The translations under genes were made by a program, and so were the position numbers. A DNA stretch of 64,000 bases from an uncultured Thermomicrobiales bacterium. Lineage in GTDB: Bacteria; Chloroflexota; Chloroflexia; Thermomicrobiales; UBA6265. This document shows, in pieces, positions 1 to 8,683 of this stretch (the first letter of the stretch is position 1; each line of letters opens with the position of its first letter). The notes under the pieces were generated by a model that was given only the letters and a program-made list of their open reading frames with translations, ran no database searches and had not been told where the DNA came from. The DNA is taken from positions 62,001 through 126,000 of the forward strand of contig CADCWI010000092.1 of NCBI GenBank assembly GCA_902806355.1, read 5' to 3'.

Positions 1-283
1 GGTCGCGTCAACGGCCAATGCCCTGCCGGATCGGGATACTCGCACACGAAGCTGGCGCTGATCCATGTATCGTCGATGCTCGAACCGTTCAGGTGGCTGG
101 ACTTGGCGGCCTTTCAATAGAGTCGTCGATAGAAGCACGGGCTTGGTGTGATTACCTGTGACATGGTACACTGCGCTGCGCCCGAAACCTCGGGAAGCGA
201 GGTCTGCGCGGCTTCGCAATTCATGAACCTTTCCTGATGATCTTTCGTACTATGGCCTCCACACGATAAGGACCATGCACATT
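1..283. other. Window edge and rplS upstream region
   Basis: No complete gene is visible here. Frame 1 stays open from the edge to a TAG at 118-120 (39 codons); it could be the 3' end of an upstream plus-strand gene, but I do not recognise the residues. The rest is rplS leader with a possible promoter at 143-172. Confidence 0.3.
143..172 (+). promoter_or_regulatory. Possible sigma70 promoter for rplS-rnhB-yraN
   Basis: TTGGTG at 143-148 and TACACT at 167-172 are separated by 18 nt, about 110 nt upstream of the rplS start. The match is moderate and was found by eye only. Confidence 0.35.
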
Positions 284-661
284 ATGGTTGCGCAGCTGAT
301 CCGCTCGATCGAGACCGAGCAATTCAAGGACGTGCCGGAATTTGGGCCGGGTGACACCGTTCGCGTGCATGCGAAGGTCGTTGAAGGAACCCGGGAACGC
401 ATCCAGGTGTTCGAAGGTGTCGTCATCCGCCGCCGTGGCGGGGGAATCAACGAGAACTTCACTGTTCGCCGGATCGCATCTCATAGCGTCGGTGTCGAGC
501 GCACGTTCCTCCTTCATTCACCGCGGATCGACCGCATCGAAGTGACGCGGCACGGTCGCGTTCGCAGGGCCAAGCTCTATTATCTTCGGGGACTGACGGG
601 GCGGGCCGCCCGGATCCCCGAGCGCCGCCGCGACCTTAACCGTAATTCGGCCGCCAAGTAG
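284..661 (+). CDS. rplS: 50S ribosomal protein L19
   Basis: Structural protein of the large ribosomal subunit, near the 30S-50S interface. The product of about 125 aa has the typical L19 order: an N-terminal segment with [11 protein letters not shown], the core [17 protein letters not shown], then ENFTVRRI and the basic C-terminal [15 protein letters not shown] choose the ATG at 284 because AAGGA at 268-272 lies 11 nt upstream. The ATG at 275 in the same frame has that Shine-Dalgarno only 2 nt away. It is followed by rnhB and yraN, a common bacterial arrangement (trmD-rplS-rnhB-yraN). Confidence 0.95.
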   Translation: MVAQLIRSIETEQFKDVPEFGPGDTVRVHAKVVEGTRERIQVFEGVVIRRRGGGINENFTVRRIASHSVGVERTFLLHSPRIDRIEVTRHGRVRRAKLYYLRGLTGRAARIPERRRDLNRNSAAK

Positions 662-737
662 GACATCGGGACAACATCGTCTATATCGGCCGGAAGCAGA
701 GGCTGCTTCCGGCCGTTTTTGCAACAGGGACGCCCAC

Positions 738-1394
738 ATGACGGACGCGGAAGGAAGCAGGCTCGCATACGAGCGGAACCTGTGGGATGCCGGATACCGG
801 TGCATTGCGGGCGTCGATGAGGTCGGTCGTGGAGCGCTTGCCGGTCCACTTGTCGCTGCCGCGGTCATCCTTCCCCCAGAGGCGCGTGGCCCGCTCCAAG
901 AATCGGCATTCTGGAACAGCGTCGAGGACTCCAAAAAGGTATCCCGAGAACAGCGGGCCTGGTTGTCCCGCAAGATTTTCGAGGAGGCACTGGCGGTCGG
1001 AATCGGCGTCGTCCCGGTCAGCGATCTCGACGCGATCGGAGTTGGACCCGCCAACCGGCTCGCGATGGAGTTTGCGGTCGCCAACCTGAATCCTGCACCA
1101 GACGTTTTGCTGATCGACGCGATGACCATCGACACCGGCCTCGTCCAAGTCGGCGTGATCGATGGTGATGCATTGAGCATGTCCATTGCAGCTGCCTCGA
1201 TCATCGCCAAGGTGTACCGCGATAATCTGATGGCGACGCTCGACCTGCCTGATGAGCGATACGGGTTCGCCCGGCACAAGGGCTACGGTGTTCCATCACA
1301 CCTCCGGGCGATCGCCGACCATGGTCTATGCGCTCACCATCGGACCAGTTTCGCGCCCGTGCGCCGCGCGCTGGAACGATGTCGTGAACAGTAG
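738..1394 (+). CDS. rnhB: Ribonuclease HII
   Basis: Cytoplasmic endonuclease that cleaves the RNA strand of RNA-DNA hybrids and initiates removal of single ribonucleotides from DNA. The 218 aa product carries GVDEVGRGALAGP (catalytic Asp-Glu) near residue 24, the VEDSKKVS block, and LLIDAMTID with a further catalytic Asp near residue 124. Length is normal for the family. Its 3' end overlaps the likely GTG start of yraN by 11 nt, which suggests translational coupling. Confidence 0.95.
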   Translation: MTDAEGSRLAYERNLWDAGYRCIAGVDEVGRGALAGPLVAAAVILPPEARGPLQESAFWNSVEDSKKVSREQRAWLSRKIFEEALAVGIGVVPVSDLDAIGVGPANRLAMEFAVANLNPAPDVLLIDAMTIDTGLVQVGVIDGDALSMSIAAASIIAKVYRDNLMATLDLPDERYGFARHKGYGVPSHLRAIADHGLCAHHRTSFAPVRRALERCREQ

Positions 1395-1764
1395 ACCAGA
1401 ATCGGCCCGGCTGGGGCAGACCGGCGAGCGGCTGGCTCAGGCGTTCCTCGAGGATCTCGGATACCGCTTCGTCGGCCGCAACTGGCACTGCACACAGGGA
1501 GAGCTCGACTTAATCATGCTCGACGGCGACGAACTCGTCTTCGTTGAGGTCAAGACCAGGCGCGGTGAAGGGTCAGGCAGAGCCGGAGAAAGTGTCTCGT
1601 CGAAGAAGACCGCGAGACTCCTTGGTTCCGCCGAGTGGTACATCGCACAGCACACCGAGCACCAGGAACGTGTCTGGCGCTGCGATCTTGTCGCCATCAC
1701 GATGTCCGGGTCGACTCAACAGCCAAAGATCCTCCATGTCGTCAACGCGATCGTGACAGGATAG
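1384..1764 (+). CDS. yraN: YraN/UPF0102 family endonuclease-like protein
   Basis: The 126 aa protein has the UPF0102 signature of a PD-(D/E)XK nuclease fold: GELDLIMLDGDELVFVEVKTR. The family role is not settled, with links to recombination or DNA repair suggested. The frame is open much further upstream, but that extension lies inside rnhB. The GTG at 1384 gives a normal N-terminus (VNSRPESARLGQTGERLA) and overlaps the rnhB stop by 11 nt. Position directly after rnhB is typical. Confidence 0.85.
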   Translation: MNSRPESARLGQTGERLAQAFLEDLGYRFVGRNWHCTQGELDLIMLDGDELVFVEVKTRRGEGSGRAGESVSSKKTARLLGSAEWYIAQHTEHQERVWRCDLVAITMSGSTQQPKILHVVNAIVTG

Positions 1765-1806
1765 TCACCGCCCGGGCGCTCTCTCATCATCGGATACGAA
1801 AGGATT

Positions 1807-2334
1807 ATGACGAATACAGGACTTCTCACGCCGCGTCAATTGTCACCGGATCCGATTGCGGAAGGTGATGCCCTGGCCCGCGACGGCCAGTGGCAAGCAG
1901 CCGTCGCCCATTGGGTGGACGGATATGCAGGCCTGTCTCCGGTAGAGAAGTCCGCGCGGGAACAGCGAGTGCGGTGGGTGATCAGCGCGTCAGGCACATC
2001 GGCGGGACAGCAGGATCGCGACCGGTACCAGCGCCGCGTCGCCTACCGCATCCTCCTGCTGGGTATAGTATTCGGCGGCATTGCCACCGCACTTGTCATC
2101 GCCGGGAGCTCCACGGCCACCGGCACATCGCCCATTCTCGCCATTGGTGGGTGGATCGGAATCACCGCTTCGATCATATGTGCGATCGTTTACGCCTTTC
2201 GGCTCTCCAGTGCCAGCAATCGTCCGCTGAACCTGCCATTGAGCGACGTCGAGATCGCCATGGCGAGAGCGATCGCCGAAACGCTCGATCGCCAATCCGC
2301 CGATCATCACGCCAACGGTGACAAAGTCGGCTGA
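1807..2334 (+). CDS. Small membrane protein of unknown function
   Basis: 175 aa. I do not recognise the family. Residues 1-75 are hydrophilic and look soluble (a helical region with DALARDGQWQAAVAHW resembles a TPR-like helix). Two hydrophobic segments follow at about 80-99 and 108-131, then a polar C-terminus. AAAGG lies only 3 nt before the ATG, a short spacing. It sits between yraN and moaB on the same strand, so co-transcription is plausible. No function can be inferred. Confidence 0.7.
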   Translation: MTNTGLLTPRQLSPDPIAEGDALARDGQWQAAVAHWVDGYAGLSPVEKSAREQRVRWVISASGTSAGQQDRDRYQRRVAYRILLLGIVFGGIATALVIAGSSTATGTSPILAIGGWIGITASIICAIVYAFRLSSASNRPLNLPLSDVEIAMARAIAETLDRQSADHHANGDKVG

Positions 2335-2404
2335 CTCATGCGACGATCGTTCTCAACATCTCAAGGAGACGACCGTTCTCCGCTACGCGCACCGGAGGTA
2401 GGCG

Positions 2405-2965
2405 ATGACGTTCCTGTTCGACGAGCCAGGTCCCAACACCGCATCGTCTCCTTCTGTCGAGGAACATCGGCGGGAGTCGCCGGCGGCTGTTGCCTGCGCC
2501 GTCCTCACGATCAGCGACACGCGCACCAAAGACACTGATCACAGCGGGGAGCTCATTCGCCAGAATCTGTTATGGCGTGGTCATCAGGTGGTCGCCTATG
2601 AGATCGTGCCGGACGACCCGGCCGCGATCACGCACATCCTCCAAAGCTGGATCGAACGCGAGGGGATCCAGGCGGTGATCACGAATGGGGGTACTGGCAT
2701 CTCCGCGCGCGACACCACCTACGAGACCATCGAGTCACTCCTGGCAAAGCAGTTGCCCGGCTTCGGAGAGATCTTCCGGATGCTTTCGTATGCGGAGATC
2801 GGGGCTGCCGCGATGCTGTCACGAGCAGTGGCGGGAATCGCCAATCAGACCGTGATCTTCAGCACCCCTGGTTCGAGTAATGCGGTCAAGCTGGCGATGG
2901 AGAAGTTGATCGGACCAGAGCTCGGCCATGTCGTCCATGAGCTGACCAAATCGCAAAGTGTTTAA
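2405..2965 (+). CDS. moaB: MoaB/MogA family molybdenum cofactor protein
   Basis: Molybdopterin-binding domain protein of the MoaB/MogA family, which in MogA adenylylates molybdopterin before metal insertion. The 186 aa product has a 27-residue N-terminal extension, then VLTISDTRTKDTDHSG, the loop TNGGTGISARDTTYE and FSTPGSSNAVKLAM. GGAGG at 2394-2398 supports the ATG at 2405. It may serve the molybdenum-type coxM/coxS enzyme and work with moaA, both encoded in this window but not adjacent. MoaB and MogA cannot be separated by eye. Confidence 0.88.
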   Translation: MTFLFDEPGPNTASSPSVEEHRRESPAAVACAVLTISDTRTKDTDHSGELIRQNLLWRGHQVVAYEIVPDDPAAITHILQSWIEREGIQAVITNGGTGISARDTTYETIESLLAKQLPGFGEIFRMLSYAEIGAAAMLSRAVAGIANQTVIFSTPGSSNAVKLAMEKLIGPELGHVVHELTKSQSV

Positions 2966-2997
2966 CTGTCATACGTCGAAGTTTGGAGAACATTTCA

Positions 2998-4320
2998 TTG
3001 AATTCACGAAAACCTCAGATCCTCAAGGGATTCCGGGACTATACGTCCGACCAGATGCTCCTCCGCCAAGAGGTGATCTCCCGCTTTCGCCAGGTGTTCG
3101 AGCGCCACGGATACGAGCCGGTCGATACTCCGGCCATCGAGTATATGGAGACCCTTACCGGCAAGGCGGGCGAGAATGAAAAGCTGATGTACCGTTTTCT
3201 GGACCATGGGGAGCGGGAGGTCGGGCTTCGCTACGATCTGACGGTGCCCCTTGCCCGCTACGTCACCATGCACCAAAACGACATTGTCTTGCCATTCAAG
3301 CGCTATCACATCGGACCGGTCTGGCGGGCCGAAAAGCCGCAGCGAGGGCGCTTCCGCGAGTTCTGGCAGTGTGACGCCGACATCATCGGTTCGTCCTCGA
3401 TGCTCGCCGATGCGGAGTCGATCAGCGTCCTTGTCGATGCGCTGCACGCGGTCAATCTCCGCTCGGCCGTGGTCGCAATCAACCACCGCAAGTTGCTGGA
3501 AGCCCTTGGACGCCTCGCCGGCGTCCCGGACGACCAGGCGCCAACAATCTTTCGCGCGATAGACAAGCTCGGAAAGATCGGTCCTGACGGTGTTCGTCGC
3601 GAGCTGGTCAGTGTGGGGATCGGGGAGGAGCCGGCGTCCCAGGTGCTCGAGCTGGTGACCATGCAGGGCACGCCCGACGAGCTGCTGGACGAAGCGGAGC
3701 GCCGTCTTGAAGGTGTTGAGGGTGGCGCGGCGGTCCAGGAGCTTCGCGAATTGGTCGATTACATCGAGAGTCTGGGCGTGGTACGCAGTGCCTGGAAGAT
3801 CGATCTGTCCTTGGCTCGGGGCATAGACTACTACACCGGTCCCGTATACGAAGCGATAGTCGAGGAGCCAAAGGTCGGTTCGGTGGCGGGAGCGGGGCGC
3901 TACGACGGTCTGATTGGTCAGTTCCTCGGGCGCGACATTCCGGCCACCGGCATGTCATTGGGCTTCGAACGGATCATCGAGGTCGTCGGCGAGTTCGACC
4001 TTCTTGCCACCCGTTCGTCGGTCCCCGATGTCTTCCTTGTCGGGTTTCCCGATACGCTTGCCGACACGGCCCACATCGCCCGGCAATTGCGCGCGGAAGG
4101 CGTCAATGTCGACCAATCGATGCTGCAGAATCGTCACGTCGGCGAGCAGCTGAAGTACGCTACCCGCCGCAATATCCCCCTGGCTGTCGTCATCGGGACC
4201 TCGGAGATCGAACGCCAGGTCGCCACCGTGAGAGACCTGCGTTCCGGCGACCAGCGGGAAGTCAACCTCACCCTTCTTGGCGAGACGATCCTTCATGCCA
4301 TGACGGAACGAACTTCGTGA
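2998..4320 (+). CDS. hisS: Histidyl-tRNA synthetase
   Basis: Class II aminoacyl-tRNA synthetase that charges tRNA-His. The product of about 440 aa has motif 1 around GFRDYTSDQMLLRQEV, the ATP-binding RYDLTVPLARY, motif 2 in RYHIGPVWRAEKPQRGRFRE, the histidine-specific RGIDYYTGPVYEA, motif 3 GAGRYDGLIGQF, and a C-terminal anticodon-binding domain. I choose the TTG at 2998 because GGAG at 2985-2988 is 9 nt upstream; the alternative TTG at 2983 has no ribosome binding site. No T-box was seen in the 32 nt gap after moaB. Confidence 0.96.
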   Translation: MNSRKPQILKGFRDYTSDQMLLRQEVISRFRQVFERHGYEPVDTPAIEYMETLTGKAGENEKLMYRFLDHGEREVGLRYDLTVPLARYVTMHQNDIVLPFKRYHIGPVWRAEKPQRGRFREFWQCDADIIGSSSMLADAESISVLVDALHAVNLRSAVVAINHRKLLEALGRLAGVPDDQAPTIFRAIDKLGKIGPDGVRRELVSVGIGEEPASQVLELVTMQGTPDELLDEAERRLEGVEGGAAVQELRELVDYIESLGVVRSAWKIDLSLARGIDYYTGPVYEAIVEEPKVGSVAGAGRYDGLIGQFLGRDIPATGMSLGFERIIEVVGEFDLLATRSSVPDVFLVGFPDTLADTAHIARQLRAEGVNVDQSMLQNRHVGEQLKYATRRNIPLAVVIGTSEIERQVATVRDLRSGDQREVNLTLLGETILHAMTERTS

Positions 4321-4381
4321 CTCACGCTAGAACCGTCCACGGCTCCATGGGGCCGCTCGCAACCACCAATCGGGGAGAGAT

Positions 4382-5089
4382 ATGTCGGAATCCGCATCGG
4401 GAGTGGAGTACCAAACGTACATGTGGGTCGTCGCCCATCCTGACGACGCCGAGTTCTCGTCCGCCGGCACCATCAGGAAATTCGCGAATGAGGGCAAGCA
4501 CGTCGTAATCATCCAGGTGACCTCCGGAGATCGTGGGTCGACCGATCGCGACACGACACCCGAAGCGACGGCCGCGACCCGTGAAGCGGAGGAGCGCGAG
4601 GCGAGCAAGCGGCTTGGTGTGGCCGAACTCGTGTTTCTCCGCGAGCCGGACGGATCCGTGGTGCCGGATCTTCGTCTGCGCGAGACGATCACTCGCATGA
4701 TCCGCACGCATCGCCCGGATGTGATCATCACCCACGATCCGTTCCGACCGTATGCCCTTCATCCCGATCATCGCGCAGTCGGAATGGCCACCCACGACGC
4801 CGTCTACCCCACGGCGCGTGATCACCTCTACTTTCCGGAGCATCTGGCTTCTGGCCTGGAACCACACAAGACCGCCGAGATCTGGTATTTCGGCTCAGAG
4901 GTTCCGGACAGATACATTGACATCAGCGAGACGTTCGAGAACAAGATCGACGCGCTCAAGGCGCACAAAAGCCAGGTCGGCGAGGCGGAAGAGCTGGCCG
5001 ATCGCCTCCGTGAACGGGCGGCGGAACTGGCCAAGGATCAGCCGTTCGAGATGGCGGAAAGCTTCAAGACGATCCAGATGCGTCGGTGA
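4382..5089 (+). CDS. PIG-L (LmbE-like) deacetylase
   Basis: Zinc-dependent N-acetylglucosaminyl-type deacetylase of the family that includes MshB, BshB and PIG-L. The 235 aa protein has the AHPDDAEF zinc/catalytic motif at about residue 18, ITHDPFRPYALHPDHRAVG around 123-141 (second zinc His), and a long helical C-terminus. GGGGAGA just before the ATG supports the start. The substrate is not evident: thiol-cofactor precursors and glycan or lipid amides are both possible. It lies between hisS and a GHMP kinase. Confidence 0.85.
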   Translation: MSESASGVEYQTYMWVVAHPDDAEFSSAGTIRKFANEGKHVVIIQVTSGDRGSTDRDTTPEATAATREAEEREASKRLGVAELVFLREPDGSVVPDLRLRETITRMIRTHRPDVIITHDPFRPYALHPDHRAVGMATHDAVYPTARDHLYFPEHLASGLEPHKTAEIWYFGSEVPDRYIDISETFENKIDALKAHKSQVGEAEELADRLRERAAELAKDQPFEMAESFKTIQMRR

Positions 5090-5124
5090 TGCCGGGGGCG
5101 TGCCGAGCAGAGGAGTGACTCGCC

Positions 5125-6336
5125 ATGACGGATGTCGCCGATATCGATCAGGATCTCCAGCTCCGGATTCTCGATCGGGGTCATGCCGCGTTTGGACCGG
5201 ACTGGCTGCCGCGGCGGTGGTCGAGCGCGCCCGGGCGTCTTGAGCTTCTTGGCAACCATGTCGATTACAACGGTGGGCTCGTTCTCGCGGGCGCAGTAAA
5301 CCGTGTGGTTGCGATCGGTATCGGTCAGGGGGCAGAGGTCCACGGGTTATCGATCGTCGCGGGAGATGTGTCGCCCACTCCATTCGAGATCGATCCCGTG
5401 CTTGCGAGGGGTTGGCACAACACTGGATCGGAGTCCGGCCCGCGAGAGTACGCTCTCGGCATTCTTGCCGCTTTGGACCAACGGAGCGTGCCTTCGATCA
5501 CCAGCGGTCAGCTCTCGATCGCCGGTAACGTCCCGCTGGGGTTCGGGATGAGCTCGTCCGCCGCACTGTGCGTCGCTCTCACGCTCACGCTTGCGGAGTC
5601 GGACTTGAGCGAAGCAGACATCGTCGCGATCGCCCAGGATGCCGAGCACCGGGCAGGATCCCCAGTCGGCGCCATGGACCAATCAGCTTCGGTTGCCGGT
5701 GGCGTGATCCTCTTCGATGGGAGCGACACGTCATTTCGTCGACTCGATCCCGAACTCGGGGATTACGCGTTCGCGGTCGCCGACTCGGGGATCCACCATG
5801 CAATCCGGACCTCTGCCTACCCGGTACGCGTCAAAGAATCCCAGCGCGCCCTGAAACTCCTTCAGGAGAACGTCCATCCAGGTCTCAAGAACCTCGGAGC
5901 ACTCTCTCCCGAGGAGTGGAAGATGATCGAGAACGACCATCCGGACCTTCTCGATGATGTCTTGACCCGTCGAGTAGAGCATGTCGTCTCGGAAGTGGAG
6001 CGCGTTCGAGTGGGCATCGGAGCGCTGGAAAGTGAAGATTGGGAGCGGTTCGGGGCGTTGATGACAGCATCCGGGCGCTCTTCCGCAACGGATTACGACA
6101 TCAGCCATTCACGCGTGGAAGAACTCGTTGGCGATCTTCGCGCGCTGCCCGGCGTCCTGGGAGCGAGGATGATGGGAGGGGGAGAGGGGGGACCAGCCCT
6201 CGCGCTGCTCCGCCGGGATGCCGTGGATGATGTCGCCACGGCGCTCGGCAAGGGCTATTTCAGCCGGTACGCGTCGGACTCCGTGGCGGATCGATTCCAG
6301 GTCTGTGTGTTCGGCGTGGGCGCGCGAAAACGCTAA
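5125..6336 (+). CDS. galK: Galactokinase-type GHMP kinase
   Basis: GHMP-superfamily sugar kinase, expected to phosphorylate galactose or a related sugar at C1 with ATP. The 403 aa product has the galactokinase signature APGRLELLGNHVDYNGG (about 32-48), the ATP loop PLGFGMSSSAALCVAL (about 134-149), the GAMDQSASVAGG block, and the C-terminal GHMP motif MMGGGEGGPALALL. GAGGAG at 5109-5114 precedes the ATG. 'NH' replaces the common 'EH' in the signature, so the exact sugar is uncertain. The rest of the Leloir pathway is not in this window. Confidence 0.82.
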   Translation: MTDVADIDQDLQLRILDRGHAAFGPDWLPRRWSSAPGRLELLGNHVDYNGGLVLAGAVNRVVAIGIGQGAEVHGLSIVAGDVSPTPFEIDPVLARGWHNTGSESGPREYALGILAALDQRSVPSITSGQLSIAGNVPLGFGMSSSAALCVALTLTLAESDLSEADIVAIAQDAEHRAGSPVGAMDQSASVAGGVILFDGSDTSFRRLDPELGDYAFAVADSGIHHAIRTSAYPVRVKESQRALKLLQENVHPGLKNLGALSPEEWKMIENDHPDLLDDVLTRRVEHVVSEVERVRVGIGALESEDWERFGALMTASGRSSATDYDISHSRVEELVGDLRALPGVLGARMMGGGEGGPALALLRRDAVDDVATALGKGYFSRYASDSVADRFQVCVFGVGARKR

Positions 6337-6436
6337 TCGATCCATCGAGTTCGGCTGGTCCTACGGAGCGAATACCGGTGCGTTGCCATGGCGGTCCATG
6401 GCCGATCGGGTGCAGCCCATTACAGGCCCCCGAGGA

Positions 6437-7417
6437 TTAGTAACCGCGCTCCTGGTCGACGACGTTTCGAAGCTCCTCCCCCGCGATGTAGCGCCGCAGG
6501 TTATCCGTAAAGAGCTCGAACAGGCGCTCCTGGAATCTCGGCGTCGCTCCGGACGTGTGGGCGGTGATGATGACGTTCGGCGCCTTCCAGAGTGGATCTT
6601 CCCGCGGGAGTGGTTCCGGATCGGTGACATCGAGACCGGCTCCGGAGAGCTTCCCCGACTCCAGGGCCACGATCAGATCCGGCTGAACGACGCTCGTTCC
6701 CCTTCCCATGTTGTAGAAGCGGGCACCATGCTTGAATCGCTGGAAGAGTTCGGCATCGAACATCCCGACGGTCTCCGGGGTATGCGGCACGCTAGTAATT
6801 ACATGATCGGCCCGGCCTACCATCTGAGGCAGATCGGTGAAGCTCCCAACTTCAGCCACGTGCTCCGAAGGTTCGCCGGCGGACCGACGCACCCCGAGCA
6901 CCGTCATGTCAAAGGCGGACAATCTGCGGGCGATCTGACGTCCGATTTCGCCTAGCCCGACCAGCAGCACTGTCTGCCCACCCAACTCGGTCACGCTCGT
7001 GGTATCGACGTCATCCTTCCACCGCTGGTTCAGTTGCGCTCGATACAAGTCAGGGAAGCGTCGAGCCAGGGACAGCATCATCCCGATGGCGTGCTCGGCC
7101 ATGTTTGGGGCCATAATGCCGCTTCCGTTGGTGAGAATCAGCTTTCTAGCACGGAACTCATCGGTGACGACCCGCTCGACTCCTGCCCCGACATTCTGGA
7201 CCCATGCAAGGTCGTCAGCGTTGGCCAGGATGTCATCCATGCGGGACCAACCGAGGAGCACCTGAGCGCCCGGTATCACGTCCCCGACATGTTCCGATCT
7301 CGTGAAAATGAACTCGATGTCGGCAAACTCCGAGCGGAGCGATTCCTTCCGCGCGTCATCGGCGTCGACGGCAATGACGACACGGCTGACCGATGGGCGA
7401 CTGGTTCCCAATGTCAT
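6437..7417 (-). CDS. D-2-hydroxyacid dehydrogenase
   Basis: NAD(P)-dependent dehydrogenase of the D-isomer 2-hydroxyacid family, interconverting 2-oxoacids and D-2-hydroxyacids. The 326 aa protein has the Rossmann motif VLLVGLGEIGRQIA, the substrate Arg region MGRGTSVVQPDL, a Glu in DPEPLPREDPLW and the catalytic His region ITAHTSG. The frame is open to 7636, but the ATG at 7417 has GGAGAGAGGA directly upstream and removes a non-homologous 73-residue extension. It is downstream of moaA on the same strand. Substrate unknown. Confidence 0.88.
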   Translation of the reverse strand: MTLGTSRPSVSRVVIAVDADDARKESLRSEFADIEFIFTRSEHVGDVIPGAQVLLGWSRMDDILANADDLAWVQNVGAGVERVVTDEFRARKLILTNGSGIMAPNMAEHAIGMMLSLARRFPDLYRAQLNQRWKDDVDTTSVTELGGQTVLLVGLGEIGRQIARRLSAFDMTVLGVRRSAGEPSEHVAEVGSFTDLPQMVGRADHVITSVPHTPETVGMFDAELFQRFKHGARFYNMGRGTSVVQPDLIVALESGKLSGAGLDVTDPEPLPREDPLWKAPNVIITAHTSGATPRFQERLFELFTDNLRRYIAGEELRNVVDQERGY

Positions 7418-7508
7418 TCCTCTCTCCGGACCGCTCGGGACGAGCGACAGACGTGAAGGAGCCTCGCGCCCGCTTGGCGGTGCGCGGCTTCCGGAACAGG
7501 ATACCGGG

Positions 7509-8534
7509 TCAGCCGCCGATCTGGGACATCCCGCGAATGGTGTTGCGCTCACCTTCAGCAACCCGGTGTCCCCACGGCTTGCGCCAGACACCGGAACGAA
7601 CACGCTGCAGCATCTCGTCGTCCGTGGCGCCGTCACGCATCATGTCGCGCAGGTTGACCTCGTCGGGACGCAAAAGGCAAAGCCGCAGGTTGCCGTCAGC
7701 GGTCAACCGAACCCGGTTGCACGATTCACAGAAGGGGGCAGAGATCGGCGAGATGAACCCGATCGTTCCACGAGCGCCGGGTATGCGCCAGGTTCGCGCC
7801 GGGTCTGATGGATCGGCGGACACGGGTTCGAGCTCGCCGAACTCCGCCTCCAGCCTCGCCTTTGTCTCGTCCGACGTCACGAGGCCCGCATCGTAGACAA
7901 CTCCAACGCCTTCCATCGGCATGATCTCAAGGAATCGGACCTGCCAGTCACGCTCGATCGTCAGCCGTGCCATCTCCGCGACCTCGGCGTCATTCTGATC
8001 CCGGACGACAACGGTGTTCAGCTTGATCGGCGTCATGCCGACGGCCTCCGCCGCTTCGATGCCCTGCCAGACCAGGTCGAAACGTCCCCCGCGAGTCATC
8101 ATCTTGAACTTCACCGGATCCAGGGTGTCGATGCTGATGTTCACCCGGTCCAAACCGGCGTTCTTCAGGTCTCCCGCGATGCGACCGAGCAGCAAGGCAT
8201 TGGTGGTCATCGAGAGCTCTTCGATACCGGGGAATGCCTTCATCTCGCGGACGATGTCGACCAGGTGCGGCCGGATTGTTGGCTCCCCACCGGTGAGGCG
8301 CAGCTTGGTGAATCCCAACTGCGCACAGAGACCGACGACCCGGATCAACTCGTCGTCCGTGAGCATCTCGTCCCGAGGCTGGAACTTCATCCCGATCGCC
8401 GGCATGCAGTAGAGACATCGGAAGTTGCACCGATCGGTGAGGGAGATACGGAGGTAATTCATCCGACGGCCGAACGCATCACGAGGTCCGGTGCCCGTGT
8501 TCGATTGTGGGAGGATGCTGACTGGGGCGACCAC
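7509..8534 (-). CDS. moaA: GTP 3',8-cyclase MoaA
   Basis: Radical SAM enzyme that, with MoaC, turns GTP into cyclic pyranopterin monophosphate, the first step of molybdenum cofactor synthesis. The 341 aa product has the N-terminal cluster motif CNFRCLYCMP, the SAM-binding TGGEPTIRPHL, and the C-terminal second-cluster cysteines FCESCNRVRLTADGNLRLCLL. The C-terminus is IGG rather than the usual terminal GG alone. It starts with GTG. A short inverted repeat (8585-8603) lies upstream. moaC is not in this window; moaB is 5 kb away. Confidence 0.94.
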   Translation of the reverse strand: MVAPVSILPQSNTGTGPRDAFGRRMNYLRISLTDRCNFRCLYCMPAIGMKFQPRDEMLTDDELIRVVGLCAQLGFTKLRLTGGEPTIRPHLVDIVREMKAFPGIEELSMTTNALLLGRIAGDLKNAGLDRVNISIDTLDPVKFKMMTRGGRFDLVWQGIEAAEAVGMTPIKLNTVVVRDQNDAEVAEMARLTIERDWQVRFLEIMPMEGVGVVYDAGLVTSDETKARLEAEFGELEPVSADPSDPARTWRIPGARGTIGFISPISAPFCESCNRVRLTADGNLRLCLLRPDEVNLRDMMRDGATDDEMLQRVRSGVWRKPWGHRVAEGERNTIRGMSQIGG

Positions 8535-8584
8535 GGCTATCCCGCTTTCGTCTGGATCGAGAAACCGTCAAGACGGACGGTGGA

Positions 8585-8603
8585 ATAGTCAACTATTGAC
8601 TAT
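8585..8603. promoter_or_regulatory. Inverted repeat upstream of moaA
   Basis: ATAGTCAA-cta-TTGACTAT forms an 8-bp inverted repeat about 50 nt upstream of the moaA start. It could be an operator or a small hairpin. No cognate regulator is identifiable here. Confidence 0.35.
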
Positions 8604-8683
8604 GGCATACCACAACCCTACCGTACGTCATCTGCACCGTCAATGGAGCCAACTTGACCGGTTACATCACGTTGGGCGGTTCA